The notes beneath the pieces are model-generated. The model did not search any database. It saw only the letters and a program-made list of their open reading frames with translations, and was not told where the DNA came from. Position numbers and translations under genes: made by a program. From Mycocentrospora acerina (Eukaryota > Ascomycota > Dothideomycetes > Pleosporales), in NCBI GenBank assembly GCA_022701365.1, contig JAKUHH010000207.1, positions 105,964-169,963 of the forward strand: a stretch of DNA of 64,000 nt, read 5' to 3'. Positions 1 through 11,455 of this stretch are shown in pieces; the first letter of the stretch is position 1; every line of letters begins with the position of its first letter.

Positions 1-1
1 G

Positions 2-1666
2 CGCTACAACAACCAGGCGTACGATGTTCTTTCACAGTTTTTCGCAGGTCAGGGCTGGTCTGAGACCGATTTTATCAAAGATCCTAACTCCAAGGTTGAT
101 GTTTTCGGACACCCACCTTGGAACGTCGCTGATGGTCAACGCTCCGGTGTCGTCAGAACTTACCTACCCCTTGCCGAGAAGCTCTCTAACTTCAAGCTTA
201 TGTTGAATACAAAGGTGGTCCGTGCTGTTCGCGAGAGCTCGGCCATTACTGGTGTCGAGATCGAGACTGCTGATGGCAAGCGCGTCATTTACAACGTCAA
301 CACCGGCGGAAGCGTTCTCCTTGCTGCTGGCGCCATGTCTACCCCTCGAATCTTATTCAACTCTGGAATTGGTCCTGCTAAGCAGATCCAGACTGTCGCC
401 TCTGGTTCTAGCAGCGTGACACTCCCTGATGAAGCTGAATGGATCGACCTCCCCGTTGGTGCCGAGATCAAGGACCACCCTATCTTCACTGTGAAGTTCA
501 CCACTAGCATTTCGATGCCTGCTGAGCCTGCCGCTTCTTGGACAGATCCTAACCAGACCACTGTTGATATGTATGCCAAACACGCTGGTATCCTCGCGCA
601 ATCCGGCCAGCGTCTCAACTGGTGGTCTTCTGTCAATACCACCGAGGGTAAGGAGGTTTTCTTCCAAGGAACTTGCAACGGTCCTTCCGACAATACCATT
701 CAGATGAAGGTTTACCTCACTCACGGTTCATCATCGGTTGGCAGTCTTGGTATAACCGCCGATGGCGCGACCACTTTCATCACAAACCCTCTCATGAACT
801 CTGACGCCGATACTGAGGCTATCACATTGATGATGGAGCGTCTTCTGAAGATGACTACCGGTGGTAACTCTACTTTGTCTGTTGTCGCTCCTACTGGCGT
901 CACCAATGTTACCGCTGCGGATCTTATCAAGGAATACAAGTCTGGCAGCCATTACGTTGGTACCGCTAAGATGGGCACTAAGGGTGAGGCAGGCGTTGTC
1001 GTCGATACCGATACTAAGGTCTATGGCACTGACAACTTGTTCGTCGTTGACGCATCCATGCATCCCGATCTTCCCACCGGTAACACTCAGGCTATCATCA
1101 TGGTTGCTGCTGAGGCTGCCGCTGCTCGTATTCTTGCTCTCGGTGGTGGATCGGGCACTACCCCTTCCGTTCCTTCTGTGAGCAGCGCAGCTCCCGTTAC
1201 TAGCAGTGCTATCGCTCAAGCCACTGATATCCCCGCCGCTTCCAGTATCATTGCTTTGCCAAGTGGTACCGGCTCACCTGTTGCCTCTCCTAGCAGTGTC
1301 GCCTCGCCCATCGGATCCGCATCTCCTGTTGTTCCAAGCGCTTCCCCAATTGCATCTGCGCCCTCTACACCTGTTGCTTCTTCTCCCGTCGAAACTCCAG
1401 TTGAGTCTGCTCCTGCTGGAACTCCTATCGCATCTGCACCTGTCCCAGCACCTACATCATCTGCTCCCACTACCGCAGAGGCATACGGGCGATGCGGCGG
1501 TCTGGGATGGACTGGCCCCACCCAATGTGTCCAAGGCTGGACATGCACTAAACAAAACGACTACTACTCACAGTGCACTCAAAGCACTCGTCGTTCGACT
1601 CCTGTAAAGATGCGCGGAAGCAGGCGCGCAGCAGTTATGGCAGCGGCCCAGCGAAAGGCTAGCTAA
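2..1666 (+). CDS. Cellobiose dehydrogenase-like GMC flavin oxidoreductase with C-terminal CBM1 (5' partial)
   Basis: The reading frame is open from base 2, so the gene starts before the window; 554 residues are visible and no intron is seen. The visible part is the later flavin domain of a GMC oxidoreductase. It ends with the family's catalytic block: a histidine in SHYVGTAKMG and an asparagine in PTGNTQAIIM, with the FAD-contacting VVDASMHPDLP between them. A long Ser/Pro/Ala/Thr-rich linker follows (about 1150-1480), then a CBM1 cellulose-binding module (about 1484-1579) with the CGG, W and paired cysteines of the fold. Ascomycete class IIA cellobiose dehydrogenases carry a C-terminal CBM1 and act outside the cell, oxidising cellobiose and feeding electrons to lytic polysaccharide monooxygenases. 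The N-terminal cytochrome domain lies outside the window, so a cytochrome-less enzyme cannot be excluded. Oddly, a basic tail of about 27 residues follows the CBM1. Confidence 0.9.
   Translation, partial: RYNNQAYDVLSQFFAGQGWSETDFIKDPNSKVDVFGHPPWNVADGQRSGVVRTYLPLAEKLSNFKLMLNTKVVRAVRESSAITGVEIETADGKRVIYNVNTGGSVLLAAGAMSTPRILFNSGIGPAKQIQTVASGSSSVTLPDEAEWIDLPVGAEIKDHPIFTVKFTTSISMPAEPAASWTDPNQTTVDMYAKHAGILAQSGQRLNWWSSVNTTEGKEVFFQGTCNGPSDNTIQMKVYLTHGSSSVGSLGITADGATTFITNPLMNSDADTEAITLMMERLLKMTTGGNSTLSVVAPTGVTNVTAADLIKEYKSGSHYVGTAKMGTKGEAGVVVDTDTKVYGTDNLFVVDASMHPDLPTGNTQAIIMVAAEAAAARILALGGGSGTTPSVPSVSSAAPVTSSAIAQATDIPAASSIIALPSGTGSPVASPSSVASPIGSASPVVPSASPIASAPSTPVASSPVETPVESAPAGTPIASAPVPAPTSSAPTTAEAYGRCGGLGWTGPTQCVQGWTCTKQNDYYSQCTQSTRRSTPVKMRGSRRAAVMAAAQRKAS
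1484..1579 (+). other. CBM1 cellulose-binding module of the preceding gene
   Basis: The encoded stretch starts YGRCGGLGWTG, continues TQCVQGWTC and ends YYSQC. It carries the four cysteines and the aromatic residues (Y, W, paired Y) that form the flat cellulose-binding face of fungal CBM1. This marks the enzyme as targeted to crystalline cellulose. Confidence 0.9.
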
Positions 1667-1891
1667 TAGGATAAGAGTGACTATGAGATAGATTAACTTA
1701 GAGTATTTATGGTGAAATTAGTTGTAGAGAAATTGTTTGTGTACATATTAAATATTCTTCATCGATGCAATTATCATGTTGTTCACAGATCTGTGTGTTG
1801 AGTACCTCTTTCTCTTCTTCTCTCTTCCTGTTACCTTCATCCACAACGCCTTGTTCACATACTACCTCCGTCTTCCCTTTATTTCTCGTCG

Positions 1892-1927
1892 TTTTGGACT
1901 TTTTGGACTTTTTGGACTTTTTGGACT
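1892..1927 (+). repeat. Four perfect tandem copies of TTTTGGACT
   Basis: The 9-base unit is repeated exactly four times about 230 bases after the oxidoreductase stop codon. It is a minisatellite-like run in non-coding DNA. Confidence 0.95.
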
Positions 1928-3059
1928 CGCAATATAGCCAAAGCCGTTGTGGATGTTCAAATTATTTCTTGTTTGACGAACCCAGTTTCTTGACCCAGTC
2001 TTAGTAGCCAAAAATCCTCATACCTAGTATTTGTTTTCATCGCCAGTATGTTTCTTGCCGCAGTAAAGTGTCGCTGATTAAATACATGGCGTTTAAGAGT
2101 AGGCTTCACTTTTACTTCTTCCTACTCGATAACTAGTCGCGCAACGGCAGGAGCTCTACTGAATAATCTCGCTTAAGTAGAGCTTGACTCAGGTATAACG
2201 CTGCATGCAGTATGTGATCATACCGCAGTGCTACACTACGACTTGACTTCAAGCAAAACTATTGCGAGTTTCATTGGTCCAGCCAACCTTATGACTGACA
2301 AGATTATGTCCAAAAAAGACTGTGTGCTGCAAAATTGAGGCAAGGATGCACTCTGAAACCGCTCAACTTGCGAGTCTCGAGAATTGACATTGCGCTAGGG
2401 CAGTGGGAGAATTTGCGTATGATCTAGTTTGGTCGAAGAATTTGGAGTGCTGCTGTCCTATTCTTTCAAATATTTGAAATACTTCGTGTAACTCGAAGTA
2501 TTTCAAGGTTTTCGGAAGAATGGAGTGACTGATATAGCTACCTGCTTCAGGGCTTACAAGAACAGAAATGATTGGACAGGAAACGAAGTGCACAGAGAGA
2601 AATACAAGTTTCTAGACTTGGTGGCAATTTACAGCAGGCGGATCTATAAAGATAAAGCCGGGGGATTATACCTCATCGTGAGAATGACTTCATGGCATGT
2701 AAAGTCCAATCGTTGCGCATTATCTGAAGCTTTGCCTTTTGGTTTTTACACAGTTTGAAGAACAAAACATCTCCCGTACGAAAGCTCACCGTAGAAGTGG
2801 AAGACTAATTCAATCTGAGTGAAAGGCATGATGTGAAGTGATTACCAACGCAAAAATTCCTCGGATACAAATATCCTGCGATTTCTCCTCTTGAAAATTG
2901 TGTATCACTCTCCTTTTATGTATTCTGAGTACTTTGTAATACCGCAGTTGTGAACCTATAAGATATAGGAGATTTCGAGCTTCTGCCTCGACTAATCAGT
3001 TTGATTAATCATCTTGTGGGACCGCGTGAAACAAGATAGACCCGTTTACACTGCAGTGA

Positions 3060-3061
<2 letters not shown>

Positions 3062-3106
<45 letters not shown>
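3062..3106 (+). repeat. Compound microsatellite (TG)15 then (AG)n
   Basis: Fifteen perfect TG units (3062-3091) run into an AG run (3094-3106). It lies in non-coding DNA and would be expected to vary in length between isolates. Confidence 0.97.
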
Positions 3107-3596
3107 CTCCCGATAAAGCAAACACAATGTATAATGTGTAGTTGAAGGGTTTCACACCTCCAAGTTTCATACGAGATGTGAGTAAATGCACAATGTTTCG
3201 ACACCATCTGTACGTGTTGGCAAGGTAATAAGTTTGCGGTCTTTATCACTTTACCATGTGTCCGTCTAACAAAGCTCGTTCTCACTTTGAGGTCATCAGT
3301 TCAGACTGGAATTTGCAAGTAATATTCAGAATAATCTGCTTTATTGAGAATGTAATGGAGAGATGGTATGACGCAAGAAATTTCAAGGCGCTACATCGCA
3401 GCTGCTGCACCAGGAGTTATTCTAAAATACCATACCTGCCAACTCCTCGCCTATACTATAGACTAGTTTTAGGTCTGATTAGAGAATGAAAAATATCAAA
3501 AGTGGTATATAGCGCCGAGGTATTGATGACGGAAAATACAAACGAGAAAATCCTTCTGCCAGTTTGTCGTTCTCAGATACCAAAATCCTCGAAATT

Positions 3597-6095
3597 TTAA
3601 GTAAGATCTTCCTCAGAATAGTCGTCTATGTATGGATAGTAACTCAGCGCATGTGGATCGGAATCTTCAAACGAAAGGACCCCTGACTGGTGGTCTGGAA
3701 TGGGCTGCGATCCGTTGAAAGCAAAAGCCACCAGAGACGACTGGTCCATCTCAGATATACGTTGAGATACCACAAAAGATTGACGGTTATCATAGGTATC
3801 AGGGTCCATAACCATGTGTTCGCCTATATCAGGTACTGTTGAAGGTAACGTGGAGTCGAGGTGCGAAGCAGAGTTTGAGTCAACTCCTTGGCTACTTGGT
3901 CGAGTGCTCACATAAAAACTTTCGTTATCAACTTCCCAGCCAGTTTGAAGATATTGTTGATGAGAAGAAGGTATCTCTATGGGATTACTATGCGTAATCA
4001 GTTGATCATAATTGTATGAGCCTGACAATGAAAAATTTGTAGCGTAGCTATGATCTGCCTGACGGATTTGGTGGACGTTGTACAGAAGGTTCGTAATCAT
4101 AGTTTCAGCTTGCAAGACTACAAATCGAAGATTTTCCGGGGTACATTGCCATGGCGCATCAGCAAGTGATTGTAAATACGAATTTGAGGCAAGGTTAAGA
4201 AATGAGAGGTATTCTGGAAGATCGTAATTCGCCTGGGCAACTTTATCTCCCATTGATGACGTTTGAGCTCCTGAAAGGTTGTAGTCTTGAGGTGAGAATT
4301 GTGTGGGTTGGTTAAGGGAATTCCAGAGCATATGGTTCAGTGCAGTGTTGTGACCACTATTTTCAACAGCAAAGGTATCCACAGATTGCGCATAGGCGTT
4401 GCCACTATGTTGATTGGGGTCATAGTCGACTGCAAAAGAGTGTTGCGAAATTGAGTCATGATTTATCGAGCGACACGTTATCGTTATATCGTCGGGAAGC
4501 CAGCCAAACTCATTTGTATCTATGGTTTATGTTAATAAGGGACGTAGCGATCAGAGCTGTTTCGTACTCACAAGGAAGAGGCACTCGGTTGGCATCCGGA
4601 TAGATGGTAAGGTAAAGTAGTGCCCACGAAACAGTAATGTTACGTCTGAGTTGAGGGATATGCTCACAGCGATTTAACATTGTGTGGTTGTTGAAAAGTT
4701 GTCTGTTGGTAAAAAACACCTTGCACCTTCTACATTGGCTGAAAGTTCGAGGAAATTGACCATGTGCAACACGGCTCAGGTGAGTTCGAACCTGTGACAC
4801 GGAATTACTGCTACAGCCCCGGCAGCAAGACAGTGTATCGTGTATCATATCATGCTTGTAAATGGGACAATCGATTGCTCGCTCCTTGAACCGCCTGGTT
4901 TTGTCGCTATGGAGCACTGAGGTTTGGCCTGCTGGCCTAATACCCTGGGATTGTAGTCTATGTTAACCACCACTGAACGCCTGAGCCCCCGATGACTTTA
5001 GAGTAGTATCAGAGCCAAAAAAAATACCGCCAGCTTGATGTGACTGGGTCCTTTGACTATGGTTGGTTCTGTCTGTGGTACTACTTGAAGTAACCTCATC
5101 GTAGTCCTGGCGTGGAAAGAATGATGGAATATCATCTAGGTTATCAACAACAGCGTATAGTTCAGGAAGAACTTGAGCATATGTGAAGTAAGCTATGGAA
5201 CCAGGAGGATATTAGTACTTCAACACTGTGTCATCATGAGAACTACCTTACTTCTTAGTGCGTAGGCATTCAAGGACGTTTTCCCAATGAGTGAAAAATC
5301 CATCACAAATGCGCGAGTATTCATCAGTACTGAGAACAGTACACAAGTGGGAAAAAACGATCAGCGCAGTCTGTGGCAGACTACGACATCCAGGGGATAT
5401 TTCGTGTAGCGATTGAGGTGCGGCTCTGCCGGGCTCCTCTTGCACTATTTTGTTAATTGAGCTCATTCCCAGCAACTGCTGTTGCAGAAGGGGATCGTTA
5501 TCACCTGAAGCATGTTCATCTCTGTTCGGATCTGATGGAATAAGGTACTGGCTGATACTCGGGGTGTGCACTGTTTCCTTTTTGCGCTGCTCGGGCAGAC
5601 GACGACGCAACTCAGGATGTCGATTACGCTCATGCTTGAGTCTCGCATCTTTACGCCGGTATGTCTTAGAGCATCCGTTGGCGGTGCAGGGGTATGAGCT
5701 GCTATTTGTCTCTGTGTGCTTACAGCGGAAATGCCGCCCTAAATTCCCGCGCCCATAAGAACCCGTGAAATGTGCGCCGCATTGGCTACATAACAAGACT
5801 TCTTGGGATGACGATAAGTTCGAGATCGATAGTGGAGTAGACTCTGACTGGTGAACGTATTAGCGCGCATGTTGTCTAATTTGCTAATTGTTAGACATAC
5901 CCGAGTATTAAATTGTGACCATGGTGCCAATAGCTTGGAAGTCGGAATGTCCGTTGGATGCTGAAGAAAAAGATGGCGAGATTTCAAAGGATAACCAATG
6001 CCGACCTGATTGTAGCCTCTGCTACTAACAGGGATCAACATCTCGTCGTAACTTGAATAGTGATGACGTCGCCAAGAATAAATGGCTTGCGTCAT
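3597..6095 (-). pseudogene. Fungal C2H2 zinc-finger protein, apparently frame-broken
   Basis: Four exons can be traced: 5901-6095, 5252-5847, 4572-5192 and 3597-4519. Introns 5848-5900 and 4520-4571 have good GT...AG ends and join in phase. Exon 2 encodes two N-terminal fingers: LLCSQCGAHF...HFRCKH and YPCTANGCSKTYRRKDARLKH. Exon 3 holds the degenerate finger block seen in many fungal proteins (SCCRGCS, HLSRVAHGQF, CRRCKVFF) followed by the LLYLTIYPDA element. Exon 4 is a Ser/Gln/Asn-rich tail. Two defects are visible. The only good splice between exons 2 and 3 (intron 5193-5251) leaves the frame one base out. Exon 3 also carries an in-frame TAA at 4963-4965, with the same frame continuing sensibly on both sides. 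An unrecognised longer intron or sequence errors could explain these. If intact, it would be a nuclear DNA-binding regulator. Confidence 0.7.
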
Positions 6096-7276
6096 GTGTC
6101 AATAACTTATTTGACTTGATTTGTACAACAAGCTCTAGATGATTTGACACGCCAAACTGATATGCAATCCAACACAGATGGATGAGACACGACTAAGCAA
6201 TGAACAAGTAGAGGTGCAGAGAAGAACACAATACTTATAGTTGTACGATGCCATAGTCATTGAGCGGGAACGCATCTTCCACGCGGCGGGTGATGAGGTT
6301 TTAGCGCATTTGCAAGCCACATTAAATGTGCAATTGAACAATTGTGAACAGTTAACGACTTGTTACCCGTCTAGCCGTTGCCTTCTTTACTTAATATCTA
6401 GCTTACGTATACCAAGATCGGAAATCTTCGACTTAAAGGGCTCAAATGTGGTTAGCAAGTTTGCGAGACGATTATAGTAAAACTTTTCGAGCCGATCTGC
6501 CCAGCCCGAATGATGCTTTACATGGCGATGCTGTTACATGAGCGGTAGAATATATGCACAATTGTATCCGTATTTCTGAACAGGCAATCGCAAAACTGGG
6601 GTACATCGGAGTAGTGCGAAGCATCGCAGAAGGTGGTTTTTGGCACCCTTACCGACATTTCGATAACGAACCCTCGCAAAGCAGTCGCTAGGCTAAAATT
6701 TTAGGCAAGTATTTTTGTTTTGCGGTGCAATGCCAAAGGTATGACAAGGCGCAGTACATGCATCGTGGCAAAGATCGTCAGAAAAGATGACAAACGTATT
6801 ACTTCCGTGATTGTGTGCGCTATTTGATGATTCGGTGCTGAATTATCTTGTGTTGTTGATGAGAAATGTATCTGTATCTAGCCAATTTGAGCAACAGGAG
6901 CTTCCACTCTTTGGAGATGTCATTCGGAGATATTGACATACCTAAAGCTCTGGCTACACTAGCCATGGGGAGTACGGCACAAAAGCGCTATCCGCATGAT
7001 GAAGCGAGGGGACAGAGACAGAGCTGGCCCCCCACGCAGGATAGGCGATTTTGTAAATATATTTCGTTGCCGTGTATCGTCGGTCTCGTCAAGAACAAAC
7101 TCAAGCGCGGCTCCTCTGTAGACACTCAAATTTGCCTTGAGCTGCCTTGTTTCTTAGCTTGATGCGTGGCCTGAGGAGATTCGTGCTTGCAAGTGATTTT
7201 CACACATGATCAGTGGTTTTGCAGCTTATTCACGAGGTGGGCTGTGCAAGATAAGGGCAGATGAAAGGTGGTGCAG
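6096..7276. other. Intergenic region, nothing recognised
   Basis: This is the upstream region of the zinc-finger gene and the downstream region of the glyoxalase-like gene. Small open frames have no recognisable motif or splice partner. Confidence 0.5.
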
Positions 7277-8256
7277 CTACAGTTTGGACTCGCTGAGACC
7301 TGTGAGAGAGAAGAACCACTTAACACCGCACATGTCAATGTACCCATCCCGCAGTACACCTGCTTCCCTGGCTCTCTGTCGGATTCCATCTAGCTTCTCT
7401 TTGCCATCTACGCCAACCGAGATTGACACAAGACCTTCCGGCAACCCTGCTGTTCCCGGAATGAAACCTAGTCTCGCGTTTGTGAACGCAGACAAATCTC
7501 TACTTCGCGCGACTCCGAATATTTCTTCCCATTGTCGCGCAGCACCCTCATGCTCGGAATCGCCAGGCTGTAGTCTCAGCACACAGCCCGTGAGCTTGAG
7601 GTGCTTGGAACGATGCATGCCAGGGTAGTATACTTTGTGGTCTGAGCCACAAGCATGCCACGGAGAAAATCGTGATTCAAGCGGTGTTGGATTGTTTGGA
7701 CCAGGCGCATGGCTGTCGAGCTCAGGGATGACGCCTCCCTTGATGCCCTTGGGGTGGTACTGGACGCATGCTGTGTCGCCATGGGCGTGGTTGAATATAA
7801 CCTTGGCCAGTTTCTTAGCCTCGATAAACTCCCGCCGCTTGTTCGCGTCTTGGGTCTGCATGATGACCATGTACCCGCCATCGCCTCGCTTGTCGAGGAG
7901 CCGCCCAGCAGTCGTGTTTTCCCTGAAAGGCGAGACAACTTCGATGAAGTCGCCTCCTAGGGGAACTGCACATTGCATCAGTTGCTGCTGCTGCTGCCCA
8001 GCTCGCGGAATACACACCCAAGAAGTTCTTCAGCCCCCATTGACCGACAGCAGGATCTTCATACACAACCTCGGTGCCTATGACGTGTGTCTAACGTCCC
8101 AGTCAGCCTGCCTCTCTGCCTCCCTTCCTGATAGGATATATGTACAAGAAGCTTCTTTGTTGCCTCGAGATCCTTTGCGACGAGGGCGATTTGCCGCAGC
8201 CGTGTTGGTGTCGGGCCATTGCTTGTGTGTGGGCCCGCATTGTTTGTCCTAGACAT
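7277..8256 (-). CDS. Glyoxalase-like (VOC fold) domain protein
   Basis: The start is the ATG at 8256 (context CGCCATG), giving MSRTNNAG. The body matches fungal glyoxalase-like proteins: LRQIALVAKDLEATKK at the N-terminus, YEDPAVGQWGLKNF, then GGDFIEVVSPFRE, TTAGRLLDKRGDGGYM and HPKGIKGGVIPELDSH. These are the two beta-alpha-beta-beta-beta halves with conserved His/Glu positions of vicinal-oxygen-chelate proteins. The second intron (7966-8017) is clear and gives FLVPLGG across the join. The first intron is not settled. Donor at 8145 with the natural acceptor CATAG at 8078 leaves the frame one base off, whereas an unusual GAG acceptor at 8070 keeps frame (283 residues) but drops the expected GTE. 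So the gene is either spliced unusually or has a one-base error. The substrate is unknown; probably cytosolic. Confidence 0.8.
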
Positions 8257-10708
8257 GGCGACCGGTGCTGATCTCAAAAAGTATCATGGCTGTGGTGATT
8301 GAGCGCGGTAGTGACTTTTATGCTGATTACTCGCATGGGGCGAATCCTCGGGTTGAAGCATTTCCCCGCATTCTGCAACCGCGGCGAGGGGGTTTCCTGC
8401 CATACTGTAGCATAATTTCTCCCAATCAACAGCTGGTGAATCGATGGAATAGATCAACAGACGTCCCTTGTGGAATTGGTGGGCGATGCAGCCATGAGAG
8501 GTGGTGGTCTGATTGTTGTCGTTATTGTTGTTGTTGTGACTGGGAGATGTGATTACCAACACTGCTCTGGCCGGTGTTAGCTGACACCGATGTCCATTGG
8601 TGTTAATTTTTATTATTTTCGTTCCAATGTCCCTCACCAAATATGCCTTGATCTCTGATATTGACTTTCGTAAATATTTTATCCCATTTTTTAATAGCCA
8701 GCTGTTGGCCTTTGAGCCTAGAGAATGCACACCAGTCAACACCACAAAACGAGCTCAAAGCGCGTGCTTCTGCCGGCAAATATCTACTGTGTATCGTTCG
8801 ACATATCAGCATGTCATATTTACTACAGATACATAGGTCTCTGAATTAAATGCGGCGTGCTTAGTCCGCCGATGATGACGTGCATCGAATATGTCGTCCA
8901 GCTGGCAGGTAGACAAGCTGGAAGTAGTAGCAAATTCTTATTGAGCATACTTCATATGTGAACTACAGTTTGTAATTTTCCCTAATTCAAATGTAATGCA
9001 ACTTCTCTGTCAACGTACCGACTCGTGTGAGATCTTACTACGCTAGTCATTTTTCATGTCTTAGCAAGTTGGACGCTTCCCAGGTACATTGAAAAACACT
9101 AATAAGTTGAAACCTCTTGCAAAACAACAGATATGCTCTATAAGCTTAAATTCAAAGCATTCAAAGGTAGCAACCCATGATGTCTTGCCCTCGCCTTACA
9201 ACGCCATGACTTTGGTGAGCATAACATCTAAGTCGCCCTACACGATGCCTCAACTCAGCTTCCGCTTTTCTCTCACCTACTTGTTATGAAACATCACTCT
9301 GAAACTTTTATCGGAGCACGATATGACAGGTCTTTTGTAAGGTCTGCTATATTAAGTAAGACATTAGCCCAACATAACGACCAAAACTCACAGCCGCAAC
9401 ACCAAGCATCATGATTTTCTCTTAGCACTGATTATACTGATACAGACGATATCAATCAGCTGCTAACCTAGAAAGTGCATTTTTTGATCATTTCGGACGG
9501 TGCACTTTACCATACGTATGCAGTGCAAGAGCTCTTTGACCGTTTCTTAGGTAAACGCCCTGTCGCAATCAAACTTCAAAATTCATCGCAGAAAGTTCAC
9601 CTCTTTTCATTTTTATTACGCTTACAAACTCTTCAACTTTTTCAATTCAGCTTTTTTGTGTAGTTCGATCATATTGACCTGCACACCATACGTCAATGCT
9701 CATTGTAATTGAAAGACGTATCCTCGGATTCGAGAAAAGACAGGCGAATAAAGCAGTATACTACGACACCTACATTACAAGTATTTCAGTGGAATTTAAA
9801 ACTTAAATATTGATTTATGTAGGGCACCGAAATAAAGCTTTAGCTTACCGTCATGTATCCATCGTATTGGCTGTATGCTGCAGAGTGAAGCAACGCTGAT
9901 TCGTAGATTCCAACGATTAGGGATGCACGTTAATTAAGACTAAAATGTGAAAAAGTAGTACTTTAGCTATCTCCTTCATAAGTTTTTAACTTAATTGTAC
10001 CCGATCTTCCCGACTTCATGATCAGCGACGGTTTCGTCCAAGGATCATATTTCCCAAGTCAGTCGCTCTATTTATGAGTTCCGTTATCTCGTACACAGCA
10101 ACTCTAAACGCACACACTTGCAGACCAATTTCGCCCGACCACTTGAGTGCAACGCTTTCACTCCAATTTTCGTCCACAGCACTGGTTACGCGACGCAATG
10201 CGACGCGACTAAAAACATATTTGCGACTCGGATAATTAACCACGCTGGAGGATCTTGACAAAATCTCCGCCAACACATATTCGATCTTTGAAGACTCTGG
10301 CACCATGTAACCGCAGATTTAACCGTCTTCCAACTTCCTCATGTCCAAGTTATATCATCGCGTTGGTTGATAGTCTTCTGAACAAGTACAGCATGTGTCA
10401 TCGTTTCTAATTCGATCAAGTCCTCCTTTCACTACAGATTTGCAGGTCTTGGCTGGCTACTTACACGGCAAAATCCGACCTCACCACGACTTCTGCACCG
10501 CGATTCAACTCTCCTTCAAATTGAAACTTAGTTCATACAAGCTGGCAGCCATTCCTACTTGTACTCAGAGTATCCTATATATTCTCTTTTGTTTGAATAT
10601 TCGTTCCCTGACATACTGCTGTCTTGCCTTTATTTTGTCGGGGTTTGATCATCATTGCGTAGTCACTCATTGTGAGACGAGGAGACGCTACATCAAGAGG
10701 TAGTAAAA
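8257..10708. other. Long AT-rich intergenic region
   Basis: This is flanking DNA between two divergently transcribed genes (glyoxalase-like, minus; J-domain, plus). A short GTT-rich run lies near 8512-8536. One small open frame (10022-10306, minus) is listed separately; the rest shows nothing I can support. Confidence 0.5.
10022..10306 (-). CDS. Possible small hypothetical protein (94 residues)
   Basis: An ATG-started frame with ordinary, mixed amino-acid composition, balanced charge and no low complexity, lying divergently from the J-domain gene. It has no recognisable domain and no obvious introns. It could be a small gene, an exon of a relic or chance; the composition alone makes it worth listing. 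Confidence 0.22.
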   Translation of the reverse strand: MVPESSKIEYVLAEILSRSSSVVNYPSRKYVFSRVALRRVTSAVDENWSESVALKWSGEIGLQVCAFRVAVYEITELINRATDLGNMILGRNRR

Positions 10709-11455
10709 ATGTTTGCAACGAAGGCCCCAACTCTCATTTCTGAGCCCTCTTCAATTTCCTCTCAAAACACGCCCACCGTGCCAAAGATCTCTTCCAAAAA
10801 GCGCGACCGATATTCAAAGTCTGAAGAGTTTAATGTATATGTCGATGCTACTCCAAACCAGCAAATTTCAACGCCTCCTTTCAAGAGACTTAAGCGGCTC
10901 CCTCGATCTCTCTTGTCGGTCAAGGCTGATTCCGCGAATACAACTCCAGCATCATCCCCGCTTGGACCGGACATCCCATTTACGTACTCCTCCGCAGACC
11001 CTTTCTGGTACGACAAGGAAAACTACAACCGTCAGACATGCTACGTCACACCTCCTTCCACTCCAATTAGTCTGTCTCCTGAGCAGTTTGTGTTCTCTCC
11101 TCGATCGCCCGCGTCCACGCCTACGCCGATCTCATCTCCCTCCCCACCTTCTCGCCGCTCAGCGCAATTGAAGAAACGCCCTCAACCAACCAATTTATCC
11201 ACTAGCGCAGCGGATCCAAAAGACACGACTTTGTATAACCTACTCGGGGTAAGAGATTACGAGGCCACCAACAAACAGATTTGCACCGCGTACAGGAAAA
11301 CGGCTCTGAACCACCACCCCGACAGAGTCGATCAGCAAGAGCGATGTGCTGCTACACTTCTTATGCAGCGGGTTAACGCAGCAAGAGACATATTGCTAGA
11401 TCAGAAGTGCCGCAGAGCCTATCACAAGACTGGAAAGCTGCCGTGGGCCGTTTGA
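10709..11455 (+). CDS. J-domain (DnaJ-like) protein with disordered N-terminus
   Basis: A single-exon gene of 248 residues, starting at an ATG preceded by AAAA. Residues 1-165 are Ser/Pro/Thr-rich and look disordered. The J domain occupies about 170-235: TTLYNLLGVRDYEATNKQI (helix I/II start), YRKTALNHHPDRV with the HPD triad at 203-205, and a helix III with LMQRVNAARDILLD and RRAYHKTG. J domains stimulate the ATPase of Hsp70 partners through HPD. There is no Gly/Phe region, zinc finger or membrane segment, so it is a type III (class C) J protein. The client and location cannot be read from the sequence; a soluble nuclear or cytosolic protein is likely. Confidence 0.88.
   Translation: MFATKAPTLISEPSSISSQNTPTVPKISSKKRDRYSKSEEFNVYVDATPNQQISTPPFKRLKRLPRSLLSVKADSANTTPASSPLGPDIPFTYSSADPFWYDKENYNRQTCYVTPPSTPISLSPEQFVFSPRSPASTPTPISSPSPPSRRSAQLKKRPQPTNLSTSAADPKDTTLYNLLGVRDYEATNKQICTAYRKTALNHHPDRVDQQERCAATLLMQRVNAARDILLDQKCRRAYHKTGKLPWAV

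Larger units (their letters stand above)
1667..3596. other. Intergenic region with simple repeats, no gene recognised
   Basis: This holds the 3' flank of the oxidoreductase and the 3' flank of the minus-strand zinc-finger gene. Short open frames here have no protein-like character. It contains four tandem copies of a 9-base unit (1892-1927) and a TG/AG microsatellite (3062-3106). I see no RNA gene. Confidence 0.6.

Noticed and set aside
8120..8142. ATATCCTAT on the minus strand looks like a U12-type 5' splice site
   Set aside because: Ascomycetes generally lack the minor spliceosome, no branch motif follows, and the phase would still be wrong.
7635..8252. Plus-strand open frame of 205 codons
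   Set aside because: It is antisense to the glyoxalase-like gene, whose minus-strand motifs are unmistakable.
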